From Stenotrophomonas beteli (GTDB lineage Bacteria; Pseudomonadota; Gammaproteobacteria; Xanthomonadales; Xanthomonadaceae): a stretch of DNA of 64,000 nt. Below, in pieces: positions 8,529-16,880 of this stretch; the first letter of the stretch is position 1, and the number at the start of each line of letters is the position of its first letter. The DNA is taken from positions 213,201 through 277,200 of the forward strand of contig NZ_LLXV01000021.1 in the NCBI RefSeq assembly GCF_001431665.1. The letters run 5' to 3'. The position numbers and the translations under genes were made by a program. The notes under the pieces are model-generated. The model did not search any database. It was not told the origin of the DNA and was given only the letters and a program-made list of their open reading frames with translations.

Positions 8529-10289
8529 TCAGCGCGCACCGCGACCTCGACCGGCCACGCGCACGCGGTCGCGGCCCTGGGCCTTGGCCTGGTACATGGC
8601 CGCGTCGGCGGCACGCAACAGGGTGCGCCAGCCCAGCGCATCGGTCTTTCCCGCGGCTACGCCGAAGCTGGCGGTGACCCGCAGCACGTTGCCACCGGCC
8701 AGTGCGATGTCCAGCTGCCGCAGCGCCACGCGCAGGGACTCGGCCACGTGGCGGCCGCCGGCCAGGTCACCGTCGGCCAGCAGCACCAGGAACTCCTCGC
8801 CACCGTAGCGGGCAACGCTGTCGGTGCGGCGCAGGTGGCGCTGCAGCAGCTGCGCCACCTGCACCAGCACCTCGTCGCCAGCCTCATGACCGTGGCCATC
8901 GTTGATGGCCTTGAAGCGATCCACGTCCAGCAGGATCACCACCGCGCTGCTGCCACCGCCGGCATGGCGCTGCTGCACCATTTCGTCCAGCGCGCGCCGG
9001 TTCAACAGCCCGGTCAGTTCATCGGTGCCGGCCAGCTGGCGCAGCTCGCTGGTCAAGGCCGAGCGCTCTCTCGACTTCTCGCGCAGCACTTCGATGGCAT
9101 CGAACAGGCGCTGCATCTCGGCCAGTGGATGGGTGGCGTGCTGCTCCGGACCGGGTGTGTCCGAGGCGATCTGGATGACCTGCGTCTGCGCCTGCAGCAG
9201 TGGGCGCAGGATCTGCCGGTGGGCGATGCGCAGGACGCCGCCCAGCACCAGCAGCGTACCCAGCGCGGTGGCCACCAGCACCCCCAGGCGTGTCGCCTCG
9301 CGGTTGCGGGCGTGCTCGAAGCGATCGATCGACACGCGCAGATAGCCGTCGCGCAGTTCTTCCAGCGAGCGCAGCGTCGGAACATAGCGCGTGGTGAACT
9401 CGGCTGCGGTCCACGGCGGTGGCCGGCCGCGCCTGCCATCCTTGATCAGCTGCTCGATCATCGGCAGCGACTCGCCGAAAAACTGCCGTCGCGCCGTGTC
9501 CCAATGCCAGGACAGCGCCGGATCGCTGCGGAACACCGATTCATGGCTGCCTGCCAGATACCACAGCTCGAGCAGGCGGCCTTCGGTCTGCAACGCTGCA
9601 CGCACCTGTTCATCGCGCCACGCGCCGGGTATCGCCACCGGCGCCATCACGTTGGAGGCCAGCCGGCCACCGTGTTCGCGCAGGTCGATCAGCACCTGGC
9701 CCTGCATCGCCGGGATGGCGGCCTCGCGATCGGCGCGCACCAGCGCGTTGACCTGTGCCGAGCTCAGCAGGTGCAGACGATCGACCACGGCGAACATGCT
9801 GTTGATCGCACGCTCCACCTCTTCCACCCGCCGCGCATCGCGCGGTACTGCCGCGACCTGGTCGACCGCCGCGCGCGCCGTGGACAGCCGGCGCCGCGCA
9901 TCGGCCAGCAGGCCCTGGCCATCCACTTTCTCCGGGCCGGCCTTGAAGACCGCATCGAGCTGCAGCAGCGCGGCATCCACCCGTTGCCGTGCCGCTGCCA
10001 GCTGCGCGGCCAATCGTGCGTGCGTGCCTGCATCGGCCGGGTCTGCGCCGAGCAGGCTGTTGGCCGGGCCGCGCTCGGACGAGATGAGATTGGCCAGCTC
10101 GAAGGTCTGGCGCAGCTGGCGCAGGCTGACCAGATTGCTCTCGGCTTCAACCAAGCGCTGCGTCCCCTGCACCAGCGCGATGGCCATCAGCGGCAGTGTG
10201 CACAGCACGAACAGGCCGCCCAGTATCCAGAGCCATGTCCGCAGACCGATTGGCGATGCCCTGCGAGCCATCGATGTAGCCCCCTGCAT
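8529..10289 (-). CDS. Membrane-bound diguanylate cyclase with periplasmic sensor domain
   Basis: A 586-residue protein: one membrane helix near residues 18-42, a large helical extracytoplasmic region (about 43-330, rich in Arg, Glu and Ala), a second helix near residues 332-352, a linker helix and a GGDEF domain (about 420-575). The active-site loop reads GGEEF and the product-inhibition site RRTD lies five residues before it, so cyclic-di-GMP synthesis with feedback control is expected. The DELTGLLNRRA start and FKAINDGHGHEAGD motif are intact. It should signal from the inner membrane; the ligand is unknown. Confidence 0.88.
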   Translation of the reverse strand: MQGATSMARRASPIGLRTWLWILGGLFVLCTLPLMAIALVQGTQRLVEAESNLVSLRQLRQTFELANLISSERGPANSLLGADPADAGTHARLAAQLAAARQRVDAALLQLDAVFKAGPEKVDGQGLLADARRRLSTARAAVDQVAAVPRDARRVEEVERAINSMFAVVDRLHLLSSAQVNALVRADREAAIPAMQGQVLIDLREHGGRLASNVMAPVAIPGAWRDEQVRAALQTEGRLLELWYLAGSHESVFRSDPALSWHWDTARRQFFGESLPMIEQLIKDGRRGRPPPWTAAEFTTRYVPTLRSLEELRDGYLRVSIDRFEHARNREATRLGVLVATALGTLLVLGGVLRIAHRQILRPLLQAQTQVIQIASDTPGPEQHATHPLAEMQRLFDAIEVLREKSRERSALTSELRQLAGTDELTGLLNRRALDEMVQQRHAGGGSSAVVILLDVDRFKAINDGHGHEAGDEVLVQVAQLLQRHLRRTDSVARYGGEEFLVLLADGDLAGGRHVAESLRVALRQLDIALAGGNVLRVTASFGVAAGKTDALGWRTLLRAADAAMYQAKAQGRDRVRVAGRGRGAR

Positions 10290-10326
10290 GTGGATCAGTG
10301 GATCAGCCGGCCCACGTCACGGCGGA

Positions 10327-11352
10327 TCAGATCCAGCGCTGATCCACCAGCTCGCGCTTGACGTAGGCATAGAACACCGGCGCGGCAACCAGGCCCGGCA
10401 GGCCGAACGCCGCCTCCATCACCAGCATCGCCAGCAGCAGCTCCCAGGCCCGTGCCTGGATCTCGCCGCCGACGATGCGTGCGTTGAGGAAGTACTCCAG
10501 CTTGTGGATCACGATCAGGTACAACAGCGCGGCCACCGCCACATAGAACGAGACCGACAGCGCGACGATGGCGATGACGGTGTTGGAGATGAGGTTGCCC
10601 ACCACCGGCAGCAGGCCGGCCAGGAACGTGATCAGCACCAGCGTCTTGGACAGCGGCAGGTGCACACCAAACATTGGCAGCACGCCCAGCAGGAAGATGC
10701 CGGTGAACACCGTGTTGAGCAGCGAGATCTTGACCTGGGCGAACACCACCTGGCGGAATGCGGTGGCCATGCGGCTGGTACGGCCGATCAGTTCCTGTGC
10801 CAGCGGCCCCATCTTCGGCAGCGGCAGCTCGTCGTACAGCGCGATCATTGCGCCCAGCACCATGCCGATCAGGATGCGCACGCCCACCTGCACCGCCGAC
10901 GTACCGGCTACCCCCAGCTGGCGCTGGTGTTCGGCCGCCCATTCGTTGAGCGCCGCACGCAATGCCGGCATGTCTTCGGGAATATAGGGCTGCAGCAATG
11001 CCGGCACCTGGTGGCGCGAACTGTTGAGGATCTCCATCAGGTGTCCCAGCAGCGCGTCCGGTCCACCGGTCTCGGTGCGGAAGAACGAGGCGATGCCGAT
11101 CCCGGCCAGCACCAGCGCACTGATGATCACTGCGGACAGCAGGATCACCGCGATCGCCCGCGCGCGTCCCGGTGGCAGCCGGCCCTCCACCGTCGAGGCC
11201 AGCACATGGGTGAGCTGGAACACCAGCAGGCCCGACAACAGCGTCACCACCAGCCCCAGCTTCAGCGCCAGCCACATGCCCAGCAGCATCATCAACCAGG
11301 CCGCGATCCGTGCAACGGGGGGCTTGGGCTGGGCAACGAGAGCGTCTTGCAT
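10327..11352 (-). CDS. AI-2E / PerM-family transporter
   Basis: A 341-residue protein with about eight membrane helices and a polar insertion near residues 95-150, the topology of the AI-2E transporter (PerM/YdiK/TqsA) superfamily. Typical motifs are visible in the C-terminal half: GVLPMFGVHLPLSK, LAGLLPVVGNLISN and LVAAPVFYAYVKREL. Members export small molecules or exchange ions; the best-known one exports autoinducer 2. No luxS lies nearby, so AI-2 transport is not implied. The gene lies between two GGDEF genes on the same strand. Confidence 0.82.
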   Translation of the reverse strand: MQDALVAQPKPPVARIAAWLMMLLGMWLALKLGLVVTLLSGLLVFQLTHVLASTVEGRLPPGRARAIAVILLSAVIISALVLAGIGIASFFRTETGGPDALLGHLMEILNSSRHQVPALLQPYIPEDMPALRAALNEWAAEHQRQLGVAGTSAVQVGVRILIGMVLGAMIALYDELPLPKMGPLAQELIGRTSRMATAFRQVVFAQVKISLLNTVFTGIFLLGVLPMFGVHLPLSKTLVLITFLAGLLPVVGNLISNTVIAIVALSVSFYVAVAALLYLIVIHKLEYFLNARIVGGEIQARAWELLLAMLVMEAAFGLPGLVAAPVFYAYVKRELVDQRWI

Positions 11353-11467
11353 GGCGGTACGTCCGGGCAGGGTGGCCCATGGTAGAGGATTGCCGGCGCA
11401 ATGCCGCGTGCAGGCTCAACCGCCACCGGGCCAGCCACGCGCCGGCGTCGGGGCGGTGCCGGTAGCC

Positions 11468-12520
11468 TCATTCGCCGTAGCTGGCGGTGTTCTTGCCCTG
11501 CCGCTTGGCGTGGTAGAGGGCGCGGTCGGCCAGCGCCAGCCAGTCCTCCACACTGCCGCCGCGGGGGGTGGCCGCGATGCCGATGCTGACGCTGAACTCG
11601 ACCCCCGGGGTGGCCTGACGGGCCACCTCCAGCAGGTGCAGCCGGACGCGCTCGGCCACACGCATGGCATCCGCCGGCGCGCAGTCATGCAGCAGTACGA
11701 CGAACTCGTCGCCCCCCAGCCGCGCGGGCGTATCGCCGGGCCCGGCGAGGGTACGCAGGGTAGCGGCGATGTGGCGCAGCACTTCGTCCCCGGCGCGGTG
11801 GCCATGCGAATCGTTGATGTGCTTGAAATCGTCCACGTCGAGCATCAGCAGGCAGGCGAAGCCACCCTGCCCCTGTGCCCGGTCCAGCGCCTGCTGCGCG
11901 CGCACGATCAGGAAACCACGGTTGGCCAGTTCAACCAGCGGATCCATCCGGCTCAACCGCTGCAGCTGCCGGTTCTGTGATTTCACCCGGCGCGCCAGCT
12001 GCCAGCTGAGGATGCTGAGCCCGATGCCATAGACGAACAGGAAGGGCACGCTGAGCACGATCGTGCGCTGCGAGGACACCGGTTGGTACGGCAACCCCAG
12101 CACCCACCAGGTAAGCGCGAACCCCAGCACCAGTGCCAGCGTTGCACGCAGTGCCAGGCGCACGCCGCCGGCGGCGATCTTGTCGGCCACCAGCAGCGCG
12201 GCGAACAGCGCACTGGGCACCGTACTGAGCGCCATGAAAGCGATCCAGCCGCCCCCGAAGAAGGAATCGGCCACCATGCAGCGGAACTGGACCACCGCCG
12301 GCTGGCGGGAACGATGGGTCAGCAGCAGCGCCAGCGCCGGCCAGGCCAATGCGTTGAGCAGCAACAGGCCCCAGGCCAGCGCGCCGTCCTGGCGCTCGAG
12401 GATGATCGAGGCAATCGGAACCGCACCCAGCCCGTTGCCGACGAAGCGCATCCAGCCGATGCGCCGGGCCGCACCAATGCCTTCGACCGCAACTTCCGTC
12501 GAGTCGGTGAAGTAAGGCAT
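11468..12520 (-). CDS. MASE2-GGDEF diguanylate cyclase
   Basis: A 350-residue protein. The N-terminal half carries about five membrane helices in the MASE2 arrangement (RIGWMRFVGNGLGAVPIASI and the WPALALLLTHRSRQP loop), as in AdrA/DgcC. The C-terminal half is a GGDEF domain (about 195-345) with MDPLVELANRGF, FKHINDSHGHRAGDE and the intact active site LGGDEF. The usual RxxD inhibitory site five residues before it is missing (GPGD instead), so feedback inhibition by c-di-GMP is not expected. It likely raises c-di-GMP at the inner membrane for adhesion or biofilm. Confidence 0.88.
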   Translation of the reverse strand: MPYFTDSTEVAVEGIGAARRIGWMRFVGNGLGAVPIASIILERQDGALAWGLLLLNALAWPALALLLTHRSRQPAVVQFRCMVADSFFGGGWIAFMALSTVPSALFAALLVADKIAAGGVRLALRATLALVLGFALTWWVLGLPYQPVSSQRTIVLSVPFLFVYGIGLSILSWQLARRVKSQNRQLQRLSRMDPLVELANRGFLIVRAQQALDRAQGQGGFACLLMLDVDDFKHINDSHGHRAGDEVLRHIAATLRTLAGPGDTPARLGGDEFVVLLHDCAPADAMRVAERVRLHLLEVARQATPGVEFSVSIGIAATPRGGSVEDWLALADRALYHAKRQGKNTASYGE

Positions 12521-12790
12521 TGACGCCCCCCTTGCGTGATCGCACGTTCCACTACGGCCCTGCCGGGCGGTCCGCTACGAGTCTGACAGCTTTGCGTCAA
12601 TTCAGGATCAAGGTGGCATCGGACGCAATGGAACTACCTGGCCGCATCCGCTCCCGAAGCGCCGGCGAGCATGGCCGCTTCCGACTGCCCGCGCGTCAGC
12701 GGGGGAATCTGACCCTTCTTCCATCACTTCCACGACGCGGTCATCGAGCAGTACTTGCGGCCGGCCAATTAATTCGATTATTCTAGAAAT

Positions 12791-13120
12791 ATGAAAACAA
12801 AGCAGGCAATCACGGCCCTCACCGCCCTCGGCCACGCCACCCGCCTGGCCGCCTTCCGCCTGCTGGTCGAAGCCGGGCCCGCAGGACGCATGGCCGGCGA
12901 CATCGCCTCGATCCTGCAGGTGCCGCCGGCCACGCTGAGTTTCCATCTGAAGGAACTGCTGCAGGCCGGCCTGGTGGAAAGCGAGAGCCAGGGCCGCAAC
13001 GTCTGCTACCGCGCCAACTTCAATGCCATGACCGGCCTGATCGATTACCTCACCCACAACTGCTGTGCCGGCTCACCTGCGCCGGGCTGCAGCCCCGGCG
13101 CGCCCGACTGCGCCGGCTGA
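12791..13120 (+). CDS. arsR: ArsR/SmtB-family arsenic-responsive repressor
   Basis: A 109-residue winged-helix protein. The recognition region is VPPATLSFHLKELLQAGLV and the wing ESQGRNVCYRA. The C-terminus is rich in cysteines (Cys91, Cys92, Cys100, Cys107; NCCAGS). An adjacent Cys pair near the C-terminus is the arsenite site in one class of ArsR. It should repress the arsR-arsC-acr3 operon and release DNA on binding As(III) or Sb(III). The 270-base region before it contains the divergent promoters; the AT-rich stretch just before the start (about 12768-12790) is the likely operator and promoter. Confidence 0.9.
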   Translation: MKTKQAITALTALGHATRLAAFRLLVEAGPAGRMAGDIASILQVPPATLSFHLKELLQAGLVESESQGRNVCYRANFNAMTGLIDYLTHNCCAGSPAPGCSPGAPDCAG

Positions 13121-13134
13121 ACGGAGATCTGCGT

Positions 13135-13641
13135 GTGACCACAAAACGCGTGCTGTTCCTGTGCACCGGCAATTCCGCCCGCAGTGTGCTCGCCGAAGCC
13201 ACCCTGCGGGCGTGGGCCGGGCATCGCTTCGAGGTCTTCAGTGCCGGCAGCCAGCCGACCGGCCAGGTCAATCCGTTCGCCATCGCCCAGCTGCAGGCCG
13301 ACGGCATCGCCACCGCCGGGCTGCACAGCAAATCCTGGGACGTGTTCGCCGATGCCGCACCGATGGACCTGGTGATCACCGTCTGCGACGCCGCCGCGGC
13401 GGAAACCTGCCCCGTGGTGTTTGGCGATTTCCTGCGCACGCACTGGGGGCTGCCGGATCCGGCTGCGGTCGAAGGCAGCGACGCCGACATGGCCCAGGCA
13501 TTCGCCCAGGCCCATGCCATCGTGAAAGTCCGGCTGCTCGCCCTGCTGGCCCTGCCTGCGGCCACCTGGAACGACCGTGGTGAACTGAAACACGCCCTGG
13601 ACCGTATCGGCTTCGTGCAGCCCGCAGACCCGGGCGCATGA
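13135..13641 (+). CDS. arsC: Arsenate reductase, low-molecular-weight phosphatase/thioredoxin type
   Basis: A 168-residue protein of the LMW protein tyrosine phosphatase fold. The P-loop LCTGNSARS holds Cys10, and the shuttle pair is visible as CDAAAAETCP (Cys84 and Cys92). This is the thioredoxin-coupled ArsC class, which reduces As(V) to As(III). The start is a GTG 14 bases after arsR, and the gene overlaps the transporter gene by 4 bases, so all three form one operon. Confidence 0.88.
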   Translation: MTTKRVLFLCTGNSARSVLAEATLRAWAGHRFEVFSAGSQPTGQVNPFAIAQLQADGIATAGLHSKSWDVFADAAPMDLVITVCDAAAAETCPVVFGDFLRTHWGLPDPAAVEGSDADMAQAFAQAHAIVKVRLLALLALPAATWNDRGELKHALDRIGFVQPADPGA

Positions 13642-14681
13642 GCCGCCCCGCTCCGATGGGGCGCTTCGAACGCCACCTCACCCTGTGGGTCACCTTGTGC
13701 ATCGCGGCGGGCACCGCACTGGGCCATTTCCTGCCCGCTGCATTCGCCGCGCTGGCGCGCACCGAAGTGGCCAGAGTCAACCTGCCGATGGCGGTGCTGA
13801 TCTGGTTGATGATCATCCCGATGCTGCTGAAGGTCGACTTCGGCGCAATGCGCCAGGTCGGCCAACATTGGAAGGGCATCGGCGTGACGTTGCTCATCAA
13901 CTGGGCGGTCAAGCCATTCTCGATGGCGCTGCTGGGCTGGCTGTTCCTGCGCCATGCCTTCGCCGGCTGGCTACCGCCCGGGCAGGCCGACAGCTACATC
14001 GCCGGCCTGATCCTGCTGGCGGCGGCGCCGTGCACGGCAATGGTGTTCGTGTGGAGCAACCTGTGCCGTGGCGATGCCAACTTCACGCTGAGCCAGGTGG
14101 CGTTGAACGACGCGATCATGGTGGTCGCCTATGCGCCGGTGGTGGCGTTGCTGCTGGGTCTGTCGGCCATCAGCGTGCCGTGGAACACGCTGATCCTGTC
14201 AGTGGGTCTGTACATCATCGTGCCAGTGATCGCTGCCGCAGCGCTGCGGCGCATGCTGCTGGCGCGTCATGGCCAGGCCGGCCTGGAGGCCGTGCTGCGC
14301 AGGCTCGGGCCGCTGTCGCTGGCCGCGCTGCTGCTCACCCTGCTGCTGTTGTTCGGCTTCCAGGGCCGCCAGATCGTGCAGCAGCCGCTGGTCATCGCGC
14401 TGATCGCGGTGCCGATCCTGATCCAGGTGTACTTCAATGCGGGGCTGGCCTACCTGGTGAACCGGCAACTGGGCGTCGCCCATTGCGTGGCCGGTCCGTC
14501 GGCGCTGATCGGCGCCAGCAACTTCTTCGAACTGGCCGTGGCGACCGCCGTGGGCCTGTTCGGTGTGCATTCCGGTGCAGCGCTGGCGACGGTGGTCGGC
14601 GTACTGATCGAGGTACCGGTGATGCTGTCGGTGGTCCGCATCGTCAACGCGTCGCAAGGCTGGTACGAACGCAGGCGATGA
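13638..14681 (+). CDS. acr3: ACR3-family arsenite efflux transporter
   Basis: A 347-residue protein with ten predicted membrane helices. The hallmark helix APCTAMVFVWSNLCRGD contains the cysteine conserved in ACR3 pumps, and PSALIGASNFFELAVATA matches the C-terminal family signature. It moves arsenite (and possibly antimonite) out of the cytoplasm using the proton-motive force. The ATGA overlap with arsC shows translational coupling. It completes the three-gene operon, which has no arsH, arsD or arsA in this window. Confidence 0.9.
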   Translation: MSRPAPMGRFERHLTLWVTLCIAAGTALGHFLPAAFAALARTEVARVNLPMAVLIWLMIIPMLLKVDFGAMRQVGQHWKGIGVTLLINWAVKPFSMALLGWLFLRHAFAGWLPPGQADSYIAGLILLAAAPCTAMVFVWSNLCRGDANFTLSQVALNDAIMVVAYAPVVALLLGLSAISVPWNTLILSVGLYIIVPVIAAAALRRMLLARHGQAGLEAVLRRLGPLSLAALLLTLLLLFGFQGRQIVQQPLVIALIAVPILIQVYFNAGLAYLVNRQLGVAHCVAGPSALIGASNFFELAVATAVGLFGVHSGAALATVVGVLIEVPVMLSVVRIVNASQGWYERRR

Positions 14682-14697
14682 TCACGCGCCCCAACCC

Positions 14698-15705
14698 TCA
14701 CCCGCGCCGGGGCGCCGCCGTCGAACCCCGCACCATCAGGCTGAACTCCAGCGTCTGCTGAAGCGGCATATCGACGTGCTCGATGATGGCGAGCAGCAGA
14801 TTGACCGCACGCTCGCCGATCTCCCGCATCGGTTGCCGGATGGTCGTCAGCGGCGGCGTGAGGTAACGCGACGATGCCAGATCGTCGAAGCCGACGATGG
14901 ACAGGTCATCGGGCACGCGGATGCCCAGATCGCGGCAGGCCGCCAGGGCCCCCAGCGCCATCTGGTCGCTGAAGCAGAAAATCGCGGTCGGTGCGGGCGT
15001 GCTGCCCAGCAGCGCCGACGCTGCGGCATGGCCGGAATCCACCGAAAAATCGCCCGGCACGACGTTCAGCTGGCGCAGGCGACCACGCGCCCTGGCAGCC
15101 GCCCGCACTCCCTCCAGGCGCTGCTGGTGCAGAGGGTTGTCGGGCGGCCCGCCGACCACGGCGATCCGCTCGTGGCCCAGCGCGTACAGGTGCTCCATGA
15201 CCGCGCGTGCGGCGGCCGCGTTGTCGATGTGGACGCTGGGCAGCCCCAGCGCCGGGTCGAACTCGCAGCCGTTGACCACCGGTGCGGCGGCGCCCTGCTG
15301 CTGGACGATGGCGCGCGCGGTGGGCGGCAGGCGATGCCCGAGCACGATCATGCCGTCGGCCTCATTGCGACGGAGCATCTGCGCGTAGCGCTCCTCGCGG
15401 TCGGGCTGGTCCTGGGTATCGCCCAGCAGCACCGCGTAGCCGAGCGCCTGCGCGGCGTCTTCGGCGCCCTGCAGGATCTGCGCGAAGAACGGGTTGGCGA
15501 TGTCCGGCACGGTGACCAGGATCTTGCCGCTGCGCTGGGTCTTGAGCGTCCGCGCAACCGTGTTGGGCACATAGCCCAGCGCGGCGGCGGCCTGCTCGAT
15601 GCGGGTGCGTGTGGCCGGCAATACCTTGTCCGGCCGCGAAAGCGCGCGCGACACCGTGCCGGCGGAGACGCCAACGTGCCTTGCAATGTCGTAGATGGTG
15701 GCCAT
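14698..15705 (-). CDS. LacI-family regulator of the adjacent sugar locus
   Basis: A 335-residue LacI/GalR protein. The N-terminal helix-turn-helix reads ATIYDIARHVGVSAGTVSRAL, with a hinge near residues 47-57, followed by a periplasmic-binding-protein-like sensor domain. The ATG at 15705 gives the standard start; an upstream ATG adds a non-family extension. It is divergent from the TIM-barrel operon, and the 95-base gap contains a perfect LacI-type palindrome, TGCAATCGATTGCA, repeated once more at the far end of the locus. It probably represses both operons until its sugar ligand appears, and may control its own gene as well. Confidence 0.88.
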   Translation of the reverse strand: MATIYDIARHVGVSAGTVSRALSRPDKVLPATRTRIEQAAAALGYVPNTVARTLKTQRSGKILVTVPDIANPFFAQILQGAEDAAQALGYAVLLGDTQDQPDREERYAQMLRRNEADGMIVLGHRLPPTARAIVQQQGAAAPVVNGCEFDPALGLPSVHIDNAAAARAVMEHLYALGHERIAVVGGPPDNPLHQQRLEGVRAAARARGRLRQLNVVPGDFSVDSGHAAASALLGSTPAPTAIFCFSDQMALGALAACRDLGIRVPDDLSIVGFDDLASSRYLTPPLTTIRQPMREIGERAVNLLLAIIEHVDMPLQQTLEFSLMVRGSTAAPRRG

Positions 15706-15769
15706 GGCGTTAGTTGTCCTGTCCGCTGTGCAGTGCACAACAGCTCCTGCGTGCGCCCCTGCTAGGATA

Positions 15770-15785
15770 ATGCAATCGATTGCAT
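15770..15785. promoter_or_regulatory. LacI-type operator, copy 1 of 2
   Basis: ATGCAATCGATTGCAT is a perfect 16-base palindrome with the central CG of LacI-family operators. It ends 15 bases before the TTG start of the TIM-barrel gene and lies 64 bases from the divergent regulator gene, where binding would block transcription. Confidence 0.82.
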
Positions 15786-15800
15786 CGAGGGCGAATCCTC

Positions 15801-16853
15801 TTGAAGACGCTCAAGGGTCCAGCGCTGTTCCTGGCGCAGTTCATCGGCGACACAGCTCCTTTTGATCGACTGGACACGCTGGCCGGCTGGGCGGCGGGCC
15901 TGGGCTATTCTGGCCTACAAGTACCCACCAACGCGCCCCACCTGTTCGATCTGGCCGAGGCCGCGCGCAGCCAGGCGTACTGCGATGACATCGCCGGCAT
16001 GCTGGCCGGGCACGGCCTGCAGATCACCGAGCTGTCCACCCACCTGCAAGGGCAGCTGGTGGCCGTCCATCCCGCCTACGACAGCCTGTTCGACGGGTTC
16101 GCGCCAGCGGACAAGCGCGGCGATCCAGCGTCGCGGCAGGCCTGGGCGGTCGAGCAGCTGCTGCTGGCGGCCCAGGCCAGCCGGAACCTCGGGCTGAGCG
16201 CACATGCCACCTTCTCCGGCGCGTTGGCCTGGCCCTACTTCTACCCCTGGCCGCAGCGCCCGCACGGCCTGGTGGAAGAAGCCTTCGCCGAACTCGGCCG
16301 CCGCTGGCGGCCCATCCTCGATGCATTCGACGCCTGCGGCGTGGACCTGTGTTTCGAAATCCATCCGGGCGAAGACCTGCACGACGGCGCGACCTTCGAG
16401 CGTTTCCTCGACAGCGTCGACCAGCATCCACGCGCGAAGATCCTCTACGACCCCAGCCACCTGCTGCTGCAGCAGCTCGACTACCTCGGCTTCATCGACC
16501 GTTATCACGACCGCATCGGCATCTTCCACGTCAAGGACGCCGAGTACCGCCCCAGCGCGCGCAGCGGCGTGTATGGCGGCTACCAGGACTGGATCGATCG
16601 CCCGGGGCGGTTCCGCTCGCCGGGCGACGGCCAGATCGACTTCAAGGCGATTTTCTCGAAGTTCGCGCAGTACGACTTCCCGGGCTGGGCCGTGCTCGAA
16701 TGGGAGTGCTGCCTGAAGCACCCGGAAGACGGCGCACGCGAGGGCGCGGCCTTCATCCGCGACCACATCATCCGCGTGACCGAACGCGCCTTCGACGATT
16801 TCGCCGACAGCGGCACGGACACCGCTTCATTGCACCGCATGCTGGGAATCTGA
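15801..16853 (+). CDS. Cytoplasmic sugar isomerase/epimerase-like TIM-barrel protein
   Basis: A 350-residue protein of the xylose-isomerase-like (AP endonuclease 2) superfamily. Metal-binding positions are visible in the usual order: CFEIHPGED (Glu), LYDPSHLLL (Asp, His), IGIFHVKD (His, Asp) and VLEWECC (Glu). No signal peptide is present. In related loci such proteins isomerise, eliminate or hydrate keto-sugar intermediates, and that is the likely role here. I placed the start at TTG 15801, which has a GAGGG ribosome site 10 bases upstream and begins MKTLKGPALFLAQ; a TTG at 15780 lies inside the operator. It is the first gene of the plus-strand operon. Confidence 0.82.
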   Translation: MKTLKGPALFLAQFIGDTAPFDRLDTLAGWAAGLGYSGLQVPTNAPHLFDLAEAARSQAYCDDIAGMLAGHGLQITELSTHLQGQLVAVHPAYDSLFDGFAPADKRGDPASRQAWAVEQLLLAAQASRNLGLSAHATFSGALAWPYFYPWPQRPHGLVEEAFAELGRRWRPILDAFDACGVDLCFEIHPGEDLHDGATFERFLDSVDQHPRAKILYDPSHLLLQQLDYLGFIDRYHDRIGIFHVKDAEYRPSARSGVYGGYQDWIDRPGRFRSPGDGQIDFKAIFSKFAQYDFPGWAVLEWECCLKHPEDGAREGAAFIRDHIIRVTERAFDDFADSGTDTASLHRMLGI

Positions 16854-16880
16854 GCCATTACCGCCCCGGGAGGGCAAGCC

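Noticed and set aside
8523..10361. Open frame antisense to the first diguanylate cyclase
   Set aside because: It mirrors the GGDEF gene, with Gln/His-rich sequence and no motif.
13638..14681. ArsB-type (not ACR3) arsenite pump
   Set aside because: The ten-helix length and the conserved-cysteine helix fit ACR3; ArsB proteins are longer, with twelve helices.
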